A DNA stretch of 57,308 nt, from NCBI GenBank assembly GCA_039028975.1, contig JBCCHB010000111.1:1-57308 (forward strand), in the 5' to 3' direction. Positions 28,199-36,686 of the stretch are shown piece after piece; position 1 is the first letter of the stretch, and each line of letters opens with the position of its first letter. The translations under genes were made by a program, and so were the position numbers. Under the pieces are notes generated by a model. It had not been told where the DNA came from. It worked only from the letters and a program-made list of their open reading frames with translations, and did not search any database. The stretch is from JAHBNG01 sp039028975 (lineage in GTDB: Bacteria; Chloroflexota; Anaerolineae; Caldilineales; Caldilineaceae).

Positions 28199-30034
28199 TT
28201 AATTGTTGTTATCCACCCATAAGTTATGAGTGAATTCCAATGTAGTCAGCGCAGCAACTAAATGCGGCCAGTTCTGCTTCCCGTTAAAGTGATTATGTAA
28301 CATATCAGTCACTTTATCCGGGTTTAGGAATGTTCGGTACGCTGCCTGCGGGTTTAGCAAAGTGGCTTCTAAGGACGAACGCATCTCGCCTCGGCTCCAT
28401 TCTAGATAATTGTGAGTGGGGACTTCTCTACGATACCTGCCATTTCCTAACTTCCTGCTGGCTTTTTCGCGGTAGTGGCGAGCCTTTTGAGATAGGTTAG
28501 TCCGCCACTTAGCAGCATCAAGAGGCAACATGGTCTTTGAATAGGGAAGCTTTAGCAGGGCAGGATAGAGTCGTTTGATCATATCAAGCTGAATATTGTT
28601 ACTGACTCTTTCCGCCAATGGAACAGACATAATGGCCTCAACCCATTCATGATCGATATACGGGATCATCACCTCCATATTGCTCAAGGCAATCAGGGAG
28701 CCTTTGTTCAGAAATTTACGTGTATGTTCGTCTAACCCATAATAGTCAGCAGCCATCAGTGGGGAATCGGGATATTGATACCCTCCCATGAGTTGTGCCA
28801 TGTGTTCTTGGGCCGCGGATGAGCCTACCGCTTGATAAGGCGACTGCCAAAGAGTCTTTAAATCAAGTTTTGAGGCCAAAGGTGAAAGCACGGCCCGATT
28901 AACTAGCTTCATGGCATAGTCAAGATTGTTATGAGACAGGTCTGCATATTCAACCCAAGGGCTACGTGCCGTTTCACCAGTTATACCCGACACAACAATC
29001 TCACCTGGCAGGGGAGCTTGAATGTATTGGCAAGGATGGGAGTCTATGGTAGCGATAAGTCCACTCTGCTGCTGGGCCATGGGGCGCAACAATTGCCCTA
29101 GAAGATGGGTATAAACGGGTTGGCTATAGTGGGGAATCCCAAGATGTGTTGACAGCAGCCTAGCGATTTGGGCATCGGTCCCCAAAGGATTTCCATCGGT
29201 TAACGTTACAAAATTGAGCCTCTGGTGAGCAGCAGCAGCCAGAATTGTGCGGGAATCAACACCACCTGTCAATGTTAAGAGCGCGGTCCTCTCTGGTTGA
29301 AATGATCGCTTGACGGCTAATAAAAAGGCCTCAATCAGTTCGTCTAAGCGCTCGCTGTTGTAGTGTCCGCGCGGTTCGATCTCGGCGCAGTGCCAGTAGG
29401 GTTGGCTGCGAAGCTGATTGTTCTCAAATATGATTGCCGTGCCAACTGGAACTAGTTTAATCTGCTTCAGCAGGGTCCGCTCACCTAGTACGTGTCGATA
29501 AGTCAATAAATCGGCAAATGCTTCTTCATCAATTTGGGGCGCTTTAGAAAGCATCTGGGGTATGCGCGCCAGAAACGATGAGAAGAAGAAATTTTCGCCA
29601 TCCTGTGCATAGAATAGGTGACGATAGCCAATTTTATCCGTGGCGAGTACCAACTTCTTTTGAGTCTTGTGCCAAAATGCGACCACAAAACTCCCACTAA
29701 CATCTTTTAGCCCTGAAATACCTCGAGATGAATAGACCTCCAACAAACGCTGGGCTGGGTTCGATTCAGCGGACTCGGGATGACCGTTTTCCGCGTCCTG
29801 GAAGATAATTCCGTCAACAACACAGACAATCGACTCATCAACTGCCAGATATCCGCTATGTTTAAAGTTCAGACGGTCAGGCAGCTCCATGGCCAACCCA
29901 ACGTCGTGGGATGGCGAACTCCATCTATGGCAAATCGTTGGCGTCTGCTGAGAAAACGCTTGTTGCATTGTCGGCAGACGGTTGTGTAAGGAACGGGAAG
30001 ACGCTCCCGAAGCATATCCAAAAATACCACTCAT
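28199..30034 (-). CDS. Asparagine-synthetase-like ATP-dependent amide ligase lacking the N-terminal Cys
   Basis: A 611-aa protein with an Ntn-hydrolase-like N-terminal half (LVLATDKIGYRHLFYA) and an AsnB-type AMP-forming ligase half whose PPi loop is LTGGVDS (Thr256-Ser261). True glutamine-hydrolysing AsnB begins Met-Cys-Gly; here it begins MSGIFGYA, so the catalytic Cys is Ser and glutaminase activity should be absent. Such homologues act as amide or lactam-forming ligases in natural product pathways (beta-lactam synthetase, lasso cyclases) or use free ammonia (family knowledge). GGAGTAAG precedes ATG 30034, which fixes the start. It is divergent from the FAD monooxygenase across 554 bp. No lasso precursor, RRE or transglutaminase-like partner was seen. 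Confidence 0.85.
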   Translation of the reverse strand: MSGIFGYASGASSRSLHNRLPTMQQAFSQQTPTICHRWSSPSHDVGLAMELPDRLNFKHSGYLAVDESIVCVVDGIIFQDAENGHPESAESNPAQRLLEVYSSRGISGLKDVSGSFVVAFWHKTQKKLVLATDKIGYRHLFYAQDGENFFFSSFLARIPQMLSKAPQIDEEAFADLLTYRHVLGERTLLKQIKLVPVGTAIIFENNQLRSQPYWHCAEIEPRGHYNSERLDELIEAFLLAVKRSFQPERTALLTLTGGVDSRTILAAAAHQRLNFVTLTDGNPLGTDAQIARLLSTHLGIPHYSQPVYTHLLGQLLRPMAQQQSGLIATIDSHPCQYIQAPLPGEIVVSGITGETARSPWVEYADLSHNNLDYAMKLVNRAVLSPLASKLDLKTLWQSPYQAVGSSAAQEHMAQLMGGYQYPDSPLMAADYYGLDEHTRKFLNKGSLIALSNMEVMIPYIDHEWVEAIMSVPLAERVSNNIQLDMIKRLYPALLKLPYSKTMLPLDAAKWRTNLSQKARHYREKASRKLGNGRYRREVPTHNYLEWSRGEMRSSLEATLLNPQAAYRTFLNPDKVTDMLHNHFNGKQNWPHLVAALTTLEFTHNLWVDNNN

Positions 30035-30424
30035 GACAACTTACTCCATTTGGTCTAAAGAGCTGGGGGAATGTAAAAAATCGCAAAATCAGTAAGATAC
30101 AACATTCTGAGTGCAATATGGCTGCGACGGAATTTCTTATAGGATACTACATGTTTTGCCTGTCTATTTATTACAAATTACTGTAAAAAGGTGCTAAAAA
30201 TTCATCGGATACATATTCAGTAGATCGCAATATCATTCTAATTGGAACGAAGATTCTCTCATTGACATTGTGGTCTACGAATATTTTTATAGGTTTGTCA
30301 TAACTGCTCAAGTCGCTTCGAGTCACGACTCTTTGTAGTTTGATCACTGCCCTAAAGTAGCCCCTAATATCTCTGGTTTCCTTGATGACAGTTCCTAGCG
30401 GACTAGATCATTCGGAATAGAATT

Positions 30425-30497
30425 GTCAGAAAAACAATATGTTTGTTGAGTAAAGCTCAACAAATGATCAAGAAAAAAAATCTAGGGCCGATATACT
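30425..30497 (+). promoter_or_regulatory. Regulon site 4: triple direct repeat plus -10, upstream of FAD monooxygenase
   Basis: GTCAGA (30425), 14 nt, GTTGAG (30445-30450), 16 nt, ATCAAG (30467-30472), 19 nt, TATACT (30492-30497). The middle repeat is also the left arm of a palindrome TTGTTGAG-TAAAG-CTCAACAA (30443-30463). The rest of the 30035-30588 divergent region is AT-rich, without a gene. Confidence 0.7.
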
Positions 30498-30588
30498 GAG
30501 CATACGCACAGGCAGCAGCTTTCCATACTGCTTTAGATTTGAAAACAATAGTTTTTCTTAAAAATCATATCTCAAAGAAGGTTAACTT

Positions 30589-32049
30589 ATGAACAATGAT
30601 AATCAAGCAACGACAAGCTCTACCCACGCTGTCGTTATCGGCGGTAGCGTAGCTGGTCTTATGACTGCCCGTGTACTCGCTGACTTCTTCTCGACCGTTA
30701 CCGTTATTGAGCGAGACATCTTGCCAGATAAGCCTGCCTTTCGCAGAGGTGCACCGCAAGCCCGTCACGGCCATGCACTTCTGGTACGCGGCCAACAGGT
30801 TATGGAAGATCTCTTTCCAGGACTCACAGAGTTCCTGCTAGAAAACGGTACCTTAGAACTCAACATGGGCAATGACATTGCCTTCCATATGAACGGCAAG
30901 CGGATGCAGCCGTTTCGCTCTACTATTAATCCGATTGCCTGCAGCCGTGCATTGATGGAGTATGGCCTCTACAACCAATTGCGGAAGAATCCGCGTGTGC
31001 AGATTCGTCAGCAATGTGCAGTTGAGAAGATTCTCACCAACTCAGAACGCACAAGGGTCATGGGGGTACAGTTCCGTGACCGTGGTCAATCCAACGCCAC
31101 GCGAGAACAGCTACGAGCCGATCTCGTTGTGGATGCCAGCGGGCGCGGCTCTGACATGCCCAAGTGGCTAGAAGAGCATGGCTACACACCACCCAATGAG
31201 ATTACTGTAGACGCTAAAGGGGGCTACGCCAGCCGCATCTATCGACGCCGATCATTTGGCCCGGATTGGAAGATGATATACTCCATGGCTGAGGCACCAC
31301 ACCAACCGCGTGGCGGCCTCATCGTGCCGCTTGAGGCAGCCGGGGGCGAAAATAGCCAGGATGGAGATCGCTGGATGGTTTCCTTGATCGGGATGAATGG
31401 CGACCATCCGCCGACGGACGAAGCAGGATTTAATCAATTTGCTCGCAGCTTACCCATATCCGAGATTTATGACCTCATATGCAATGCCGAGCCACTGGGG
31501 GAACCTTATGGTTTTCAGCGAGCATCCAATCGGCTCCGCGAGTATGATAAGCTGCCCCGCTATCTAGAAGGATTGTTGGCTATTGGTGATTCTGTCTATG
31601 CGCTCAATCCAGTCTACGGTCAGGGAATGACGGTGGCTGCATTGGGGGTCAAAGCCTTGCAAGAAGTGCTTCAGACTCATCAGAAGCGCCACGAGCTTAG
31701 CAGCGTTCGAGGTGTAGCCCAGGAATTTCAAAAAAAGCTAGCCCGCGTGATCGCAGGGCCGTGGCAGCTTGCCACTGGACAGGATACGCGCTGGCCCATT
31801 GTTGCAGCCGAGCATAATCCTTCGTTTATGGATAAGCTGATGCAGCGCTACTTTGATAACGTCATCCAAACTTTGGTTGATGATCCGGTTGTCGCTGAAT
31901 CCTTCTTCCATGTACAAAATATGCTTAAAGAGCCAACAACGCTCTTCCATCTCAAGATCATGTGGCGGGTGTGGCAGCATCGACGACAGCAGGAACCCGA
32001 TCAATATGAACCCTCAGTGAACCTAAACTTTCCTGCGCTGTCGGACTAA
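30589..32049 (+). CDS. FAD-dependent monooxygenase (group A hydroxylase-like)
   Basis: A 486-aa flavoprotein. The dinucleotide-binding motif is VVIGGSVAGLMTARVL near residues 14-30, the ribityl-binding motif GDSVYALNPVYGQGMTVAA is near 345-365, and LVVDASGRGSDMPKWL lies mid-protein. This is the layout of aromatic/polyprenyl hydroxylases and geranylgeranyl-reductase-like enzymes. It has no halogenase WxWxIP motif, so halogenation is unlikely. AAAGAAGG is upstream of ATG 30589. Controlled by regulon site 4, it probably performs an oxidative tailoring step together with the P450s. Confidence 0.9.
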   Translation: MNNDNQATTSSTHAVVIGGSVAGLMTARVLADFFSTVTVIERDILPDKPAFRRGAPQARHGHALLVRGQQVMEDLFPGLTEFLLENGTLELNMGNDIAFHMNGKRMQPFRSTINPIACSRALMEYGLYNQLRKNPRVQIRQQCAVEKILTNSERTRVMGVQFRDRGQSNATREQLRADLVVDASGRGSDMPKWLEEHGYTPPNEITVDAKGGYASRIYRRRSFGPDWKMIYSMAEAPHQPRGGLIVPLEAAGGENSQDGDRWMVSLIGMNGDHPPTDEAGFNQFARSLPISEIYDLICNAEPLGEPYGFQRASNRLREYDKLPRYLEGLLAIGDSVYALNPVYGQGMTVAALGVKALQEVLQTHQKRHELSSVRGVAQEFQKKLARVIAGPWQLATGQDTRWPIVAAEHNPSFMDKLMQRYFDNVIQTLVDDPVVAESFFHVQNMLKEPTTLFHLKIMWRVWQHRRQQEPDQYEPSVNLNFPALSD

Positions 32050-32402
32050 TCAACATTATTCGTTTGTGACGGGGAAACCATCCTCAGATTTTTACATCCA
32101 AGTTTTCTACACCTCTCCCGACGCAGAGCGTCTAGTACAGTTAGGTTGATAGAGTAGGCGAATACTAGTGACCGGAGCGTAAATCATTGCACAGATAGCA
32201 TACTGACCGTAGCCCGTCCATTTTGGGCGGGATGTTTGGGCAACCCATCTACCCCGTCCTACAAGGACAGTTTATAAGATTTCCATCTGTTTGTATCGCT
32301 ATTTATGCCACGCTGTACTAGGATTGCGGTCCTACGCGGAGCGTAGGACCGAGATACAAGAACTGAGATGCAAAGTCGGTAGAACATATAAGAAGATTCA
32401 AA
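32050..32402. other. Intergenic stretch with a perfect 11-bp hairpin
   Basis: CGGTCCTACGC-GGA-GCGTAGGACCG at 32327-32351 is a strong stem-loop without a T-tract, about 50 nt before the next gene. A further stretch (32211-32235, GCCCGTCCATTTTGGGCGGG) echoes the sequence of the direct repeats at the right end of the window. No gene was found here. Confidence 0.5.
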
Positions 32403-33311
32403 ATGATACTAATCGTTGGCGCAACTGGTCTCTTGGGTGGACTGATCACCCAGCAGCTATTGAAGCAGAACAAAGATGTGCGCATCTTAGTACGTCACAA
32501 CTCGCCGTCTGAGGAGCTGGCAAAGCAGGGTATGGCGACCTCCGCTCAGGGCCTGATCGATGCAGGCGCTCAGCCGATCTTTGGTGACCTGAAAAACCGT
32601 TTATCCCTGGATGAGGCGTGTACAGGTGTAGATACCGTCATTACCACTGCCAATGCCGTCCAGCGTGGCGGCGAAGATACGTTAGAGACAGTAGACCTAA
32701 ACGGTACGAAGAATCTTATCGACGCGGCCAAAGCGGCAGGCGTTCGTCATTTCATTTACACCTCTGCTGAGGGAACCCATCCCGAGCATCCGCACCCCCT
32801 ATTCAACATCAAGGGACAGTGTGAAGCCTACCTCAAATCCAGCGGCATGGCCTACACCAGCCTAAAACCAGGTGCCTTCATGGAGGTTTGGATTGCCACC
32901 GTCGTGGGGATGCCGTTGCAGGCAGGTCAGCCCATAACCTTAGTTGGATCCGGCTCGCGCAAACAGATCTTCGTCTCGGTTGCAGACGTGGCTGCCTACG
33001 CTGTTGCGGCTGTGGACAACCCCATAGCCTACAATCAAGATATTCTGATTGCCGGTCCTCAGTCATACTCCTGGACAGAGGTCGTTACAGAAATGGGTAA
33101 CAAGATGGGCCAGCAGATCCCAATCAACTACATATCGCCAGATGAGCCAGTCCCCATCATTCCCGAAGGCATGGCACCCATCCTCGCTGCGCTGGAGATA
33201 GCAGATAGCTACATCGATATGAGCGAGACAGCCAAAACTTATGGGATTGAGCCAACAAAGTTAGAGACCTTTATCGAACAGTTTTTACAGAGAGCGGCCA
33301 CGCCAGCCTAA
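32403..33311 (+). CDS. NmrA-like NAD(P)-binding reductase/epimerase
   Basis: A 302-aa atypical short-chain dehydrogenase. The Rossmann motif LIVGATGLLGGLIT is at residues 3-16, followed by VRILVRH for cofactor binding and HFIYTSAEGTHPEHP. This resembles NmrA/TMR-type proteins, some of which are quinone or isoflavone reductases and others non-catalytic redox sensors. No canonical YxxxK catalytic pair is obvious. The ribosome site before ATG 32403 is weak. The downstream Cna-B relic abuts its stop codon directly. Confidence 0.85.
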   Translation: MILIVGATGLLGGLITQQLLKQNKDVRILVRHNSPSEELAKQGMATSAQGLIDAGAQPIFGDLKNRLSLDEACTGVDTVITTANAVQRGGEDTLETVDLNGTKNLIDAAKAAGVRHFIYTSAEGTHPEHPHPLFNIKGQCEAYLKSSGMAYTSLKPGAFMEVWIATVVGMPLQAGQPITLVGSGSRKQIFVSVADVAAYAVAAVDNPIAYNQDILIAGPQSYSWTEVVTEMGNKMGQQIPINYISPDEPVPIIPEGMAPILAALEIADSYIDMSETAKTYGIEPTKLETFIEQFLQRAATPA

Positions 33312-33857
33312 ATTCATCAGCTATCAAAACAATTGTTCTGTCACGCGCTGGTACTATCGCTGGCACCATATTGATTGGCGAAGGAGAGGTTCCTGTCAGT
33401 GGGGAGGTAGTCGCCATCCGTCAACAAAATGGCGCTCAACCATTTAAGGAAAGTTCTGCACTCTTAGAAGGTGGGGAATACACTATTGATGGGCTTATTC
33501 CTGGTGCATATAAACTTGCCATCACAGCCCAAGATGATTCTGGACTTCAGGTTGATGGCATCTACAGTCTCAGCAACGACGATAATATGACAAAGATCCA
33601 AGTGGAAAGCGGCCAAACGACTGCCAATATCAATATGAGCCTGCCGTACCCTCAATTCGATGATACCATTCGAGGAACGGTTACCAACAACGGCGAGCCT
33701 CTCTCCAACATCAAGGTGGAGGTATTTGGTGGATATCCTGCCCCTGCTAGTTATTGACATTATAATTGAGCCAGAACCGACAGCATCTGTTGAGCTACGT
33801 ATACGGGCATTGGGCATTCTGCTGAATCAGCTCTATTTTCCGGTTACGCGGTATTAG
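33312..33857 (+). pseudogene. Relic of a Cna-B/carboxypeptidase-regulatory-like repeat protein
   Basis: From just after the reductase stop the frame reads SSAIKTIVLSRAGTIAGTIL, then follows the 900-aa protein at 36687 (EYTIDGLIPGAYKL, TKIQVESGQTT, GEPLSNIKVEVFGGYPAPA). At about 33755 it jumps frame and skips some 160 residues to IIIEPEPTASVEL and the C-terminal NQLYFPVTRY. It therefore lacks start, signal peptide and most repeats, and has an internal deletion plus a frameshift. It is a dead partial duplicate. Confidence 0.85.
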
Positions 33858-34127
33858 GCCATTCAAAAAATAATGTCCACTGAGGACACGGAGATTCTCA
33901 GCCTAGCCCCGTGTTACTCTGTGCCACCCACCAAGTTTTTTAGTTATCGTAGTCCGCCGAATTTAGAAGGGGAATCAGACTCTTGACGTTATTGCGTGAA
34001 CCTTTATCAAGAGGGCGCTGACGCACATCAGTCGAAGTGAGATAGCTTGCAGTGTAAAATTTATAATACTGGTATTCTGTGGAATATTGCACATCATACT
34101 GATTCAATAGCACCCAAAGATTCATCA

Positions 34128-35072
34128 ATGAACAACAAACGTAAGTTCCCACCACTGTGGACAATCCCCATATTTCTGACAGTCATTCCAAGAATGTTGT
34201 GGGCACAGTTTCGCAATGACTACTATGGCGCAATGAAGCTGGCGCGTAAATTCATGGGTTCGGCCAAAATTAAGCGACGATCCTTCCAAGGCTACACGCC
34301 AACTGAGCATGATGTATTTGTCTGTACCTTCTCCAAAAGCGGTACTTATTGGATGATGCAGGTAGTGACCCAAATTGCCGGTAAAGGGCAGGCAGAATTT
34401 GAGCATATTCACGATATCGTTCCTTGGCCGGAAAATCCTCAACCGCAACTGGTCCCTTTATCTGTACCAACCTGGAAAGAGTCGCCGACGCAAATGCGAG
34501 CCGTCAAAACCCATGTGGAAGCAGAGTTTGTGCCCTATAGTGAAGCAGCCAAGTACGTCGTTGTCATGCGGGATCCCAAGGACGTACTGGTGAGCAGCTT
34601 CTTCTTTTCGGATTCGATTATGCCGGGGCTGAGCTCGATTGGCATCGGCGCATGGGTGGACCTGTTCAACAAGGGAGAGGTTCCCTATGGCTTATGGGCA
34701 GAGCATATTGCCAGCTTTTGGCCCTGGCGGGATCGACAGAATGTGCTGGTACTGACCTTTGGCGAGATGAAAAAGGATTTGGCCCAGGTCATCCAAAAGG
34801 TTGCTGAGCTGATGCAGGTCGAGTTGAGCGATGACGAGATGGCGTTGGTCTTAGAGAAGTCCTCGTTCCAATATATGAAAGCCAACGAAGACAAGTTCGA
34901 GCCACCCACGCCCATGGTCAACGACAAAGTCGAGCTGCTACGCACAGGGAAAAAGGGCGAAGCAGCCCATCATCTTACGGCGGAGCAACTGACAAGTGTT
35001 GATCAAGCAATGAAGGAACATCTTGACGCGTTGAGATCTGATTTTCCGTATGAGAGATATTTTCGAGTCTGA
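34128..35072 (+). CDS. Sulfotransferase (PAPS-dependent)
   Basis: A 314-aa cytosolic sulfotransferase fold. The 5'-phosphosulfate loop is FSKSGTYW (Lys70-Thr73), and the 3'-phosphate motif is VVVMRDPKDVLVSS. RAVKTHV and a C-terminal LRTGKKGEA (equivalent of the RKGxxG PAPS motif) are present. It would sulfate a hydroxylated small molecule, fitting a tailoring island with P450s and an FAD hydroxylase. The frame is open from 34047, but ATG 34128 (MNNKRKFPPLW) begins nearer the conserved domain; neither start has a clear ribosome site. A TTGACG-N16-TATCAA promoter-like pair lies near 33984-34011. Confidence 0.88.
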   Translation: MNNKRKFPPLWTIPIFLTVIPRMLWAQFRNDYYGAMKLARKFMGSAKIKRRSFQGYTPTEHDVFVCTFSKSGTYWMMQVVTQIAGKGQAEFEHIHDIVPWPENPQPQLVPLSVPTWKESPTQMRAVKTHVEAEFVPYSEAAKYVVVMRDPKDVLVSSFFFSDSIMPGLSSIGIGAWVDLFNKGEVPYGLWAEHIASFWPWRDRQNVLVLTFGEMKKDLAQVIQKVAELMQVELSDDEMALVLEKSSFQYMKANEDKFEPPTPMVNDKVELLRTGKKGEAAHHLTAEQLTSVDQAMKEHLDALRSDFPYERYFRV

Positions 35073-35099
35073 GCGTCGAACGCGAAATCATTGCTCATA

Positions 35100-35197
35100 G
35101 TTCCAGGCACTCTGTCCAGAGAATTGTGTGTAAATGGCGACGGTTCTCCGGCTGAGCGGTATCGATTTACACACTTTTTCGGACAGAGTGTTCCAGG
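35100..35197. repeat. Small IS256/Mutator-like MITE with flanking direct repeats
   Basis: Inverted arms CACTCTGTCC (35108-35117) and GGACAGAGTG (35181-35190), with inner arms GTGTGTAAAT (35126) and ATTTACACAC (35165), make an element of about 82 bp. GTTCCAGG occurs directly on both sides (35100-35107 and 35190-35197), consistent with a target-site duplication of about 8 bp. The end sequence and duplication length resemble IS256-group elements (family knowledge). It lies after the sulfotransferase. Confidence 0.65.
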
Positions 35198-35367
35198 GCG
35201 ATACCACTTCCTGCGTACGTTGAAGAGAAACTAAGACTTAGGCTAGTACACTGCACTAACCGTTCTAAAATTCGAATTCTTGGAGATGTTAACGCCTCAA
35301 ACTTGTGGCATCCCTTTCCTCTATTCATTCGATTCCTTCATCCTCTGTCGTTCAACTTCCCTAACAA

Positions 35368-35441
35368 GTCAAAAACCTCATCTATTTGTTGAGCAATTTT
35401 CAGCAACCTGTCAAGGGAAAAACGATCGCATCATCTAAACT
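35368..35441 (+). promoter_or_regulatory. Regulon site 5: triple direct repeat plus -10, upstream of a broken gene
   Basis: GTCAAA (35368), 14 nt, GTTGAG (35388-35393), 16 nt, GTCAAG (35410-35415), 20 nt, TAAACT (35436-35441). It matches the other four sites in geometry. The next gene in this direction is the truncated ester cyclase at 35649. Confidence 0.65.
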
Positions 35442-35648
35442 ACCCCTATCAGCCATGACACGCTGAAAAAAATCACAACGATTGCTATTTTTCCCTTTAT
35501 CGGTCGATTGCAACCTTACGAGGTCGTATCGATTGCCTTTTGGTACATGTGGATTTGTCATAAGACGGCTCGGCAAGAAACGTGCCAACTTTGCCATCGG
35601 CTTATTTCCCGAATCGCTTAAACCAAACGCTAAACAGAAAGGATAAAC

Positions 35649-35822
35649 ATGACAGAGCTAACCCTTGATCAAAAGAAACAGTTCATTGCGCGCCACATTA
35701 ACGAGACCATCAACAAACAGAATTTGGATGCCATTGATCACCTTGTGGCAGAAGACTTTGTCGAGCATGTCCCTTTGCCTGGGCAGGAGCAAGGAGCAGA
35801 GGGGCTAAAACAGATTATCTAA
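35649..35822 (+). pseudogene. Truncated SnoaL-type ester cyclase
   Basis: 57 codons from ATG 35649 (GAAAGGA upstream) read MTELTLDQKKQFIARHINET... and EDFVEHVPLPGQEQGAEGLKQII, then TAA. That is the first half of SnoaL-like polyketide/ester cyclases, which usually have 130-150 residues with catalytic His/Asp pairs. The remaining half is absent, so the product is unlikely to be active. It retains its own ribosome site and regulon site 5. Confidence 0.7.
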
Positions 35823-36018
35823 GCTACTTAACACTCCGCTCTGTCCCAGAGGAGTATTACCTACCAGACTAAAACTATATCAAATTATTCTTTTCTGTAG
35901 CCTACTCCAGTATACACAATTTGCAAAAATGGCAAATGTAATGAAGGCAAGAAGAGTAAATTCTGTAAATTGTTTCAACCTATCTTTAGTTTTAAACCTT
36001 TTCAGGAGGGGAATAGCC

Positions 36019-36228
36019 ATGGTTATCAATTATTCTGACATGATCGTAGCAGAAGAACGTCATGCCGCCAGATTGTGCGAAGCAGAGAAAGAACGCCTTT
36101 ATCGGTCAATTCAAGGGCCGAGAACCAACCCGCTAAGAGCAATATTCCGCAATCTGCAAGCATATTTTGCTCTTCGAAGGCAGAATTCCACGCTCCATTG
36201 TGCTTGTGAGGTTCAACAATATTGCTAG
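36019..36228 (+). CDS. Small hypothetical protein, 69 aa
   Basis: ATG 36019 follows AGGAGGGG, a very strong ribosome site, so it is preferred to the upstream in-frame start at 35929. The product, MVINYSDMIVAEERHAARL...CACEVQQYC, has a helical, charged N-terminal half (a short coiled-coil-like stretch), a basic middle and a Cys-containing tail (three Cys in the last 12 residues). No family recognised. Small proteins starting this way are seen in Chloroflexota genomes (weak recollection). Confidence 0.55.
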   Translation: MVINYSDMIVAEERHAARLCEAEKERLYRSIQGPRTNPLRAIFRNLQAYFALRRQNSTLHCACEVQQYC

Positions 36229-36357
36229 AGTTTCAGTAGCGTGCAACGGGTCATTACCCATTATGAAGAGATCCCGTTGAACTGAGAGTTTTTAGCAAAA
36301 ACTCCATACACTGTTCCAGTTCGACTCTGGGTTCAGCGCAATCAAGAGCAACCCAAA

Positions 36358-36579
36358 TTAGGCCTCAGTGGATACGTAAATCATGTAATGACGAGCCGGA
36401 TGGACTTTCCACCTGGCTTGTTCTTTTGCAGAGAGATTGACAGGAATATCATGAATTTGTTGGAGAAATCTCATGAACGGCTCAAGAAGGTAGGGAACGG
36501 CTTCGCTATAGTATTGATAGCGTCTTGTGGGTAGCGGCTTAAGCTCAATACCGAAACGGATGCACAAGTGGCTCATCAA
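36358..36579 (-). CDS. Possible small hypothetical protein, 73 aa
   Basis: The minus-strand frame MMSHLCIRFGIELKPLPTRRYQYYSEA...HYMIYVSTEA has plausible composition. A related-looking frame (NWVIISESDAELIRHQ) continues upstream beyond a TAA near 36595. It has no good ribosome site. It may be the tail of a decayed gene. I do not recognise it. Confidence 0.3.
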   Translation of the reverse strand: MMSHLCIRFGIELKPLPTRRYQYYSEAVPYLLEPFMRFLQQIHDIPVNLSAKEQARWKVHPARHYMIYVSTEA

Positions 36580-36686
36580 CGCATTTTAACCAACTTTCTC
36601 TGACTGATGCCGAATCAATTCGGCGTCTGATTCGCTAATTATGACCCAATTGTAACCTAAATCATGACCCTATAGGAGGCTTCTCA

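Noticed and set aside
28199..30034. Lasso-peptide locus (AsnB-like cyclase plus the 31-aa peptide as precursor)
   Set aside because: The peptide is a hydrophobic membrane helix without a leader/core pattern, and no RRE or transglutaminase-like protease is present.
30241..30408. Regulon site for the asparagine-synthetase-like gene
   Set aside because: CTTGAT at 30381 and ATTGAC at 30261 on the plus strand read as half-sites on the minus strand, but the other repeats and a -10 do not fall at the shared spacing.
30589..32049. Flavin-dependent halogenase
   Set aside because: The WxWxIP motif and the typical halogenase lysine segment are not seen; a hydroxylase-type flavoprotein fits better.
34006..34011. 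ATCAAG before the sulfotransferase as a regulon site
   Set aside because: No matching repeats at -22 and -42 and no TATNNT 20 nt downstream.
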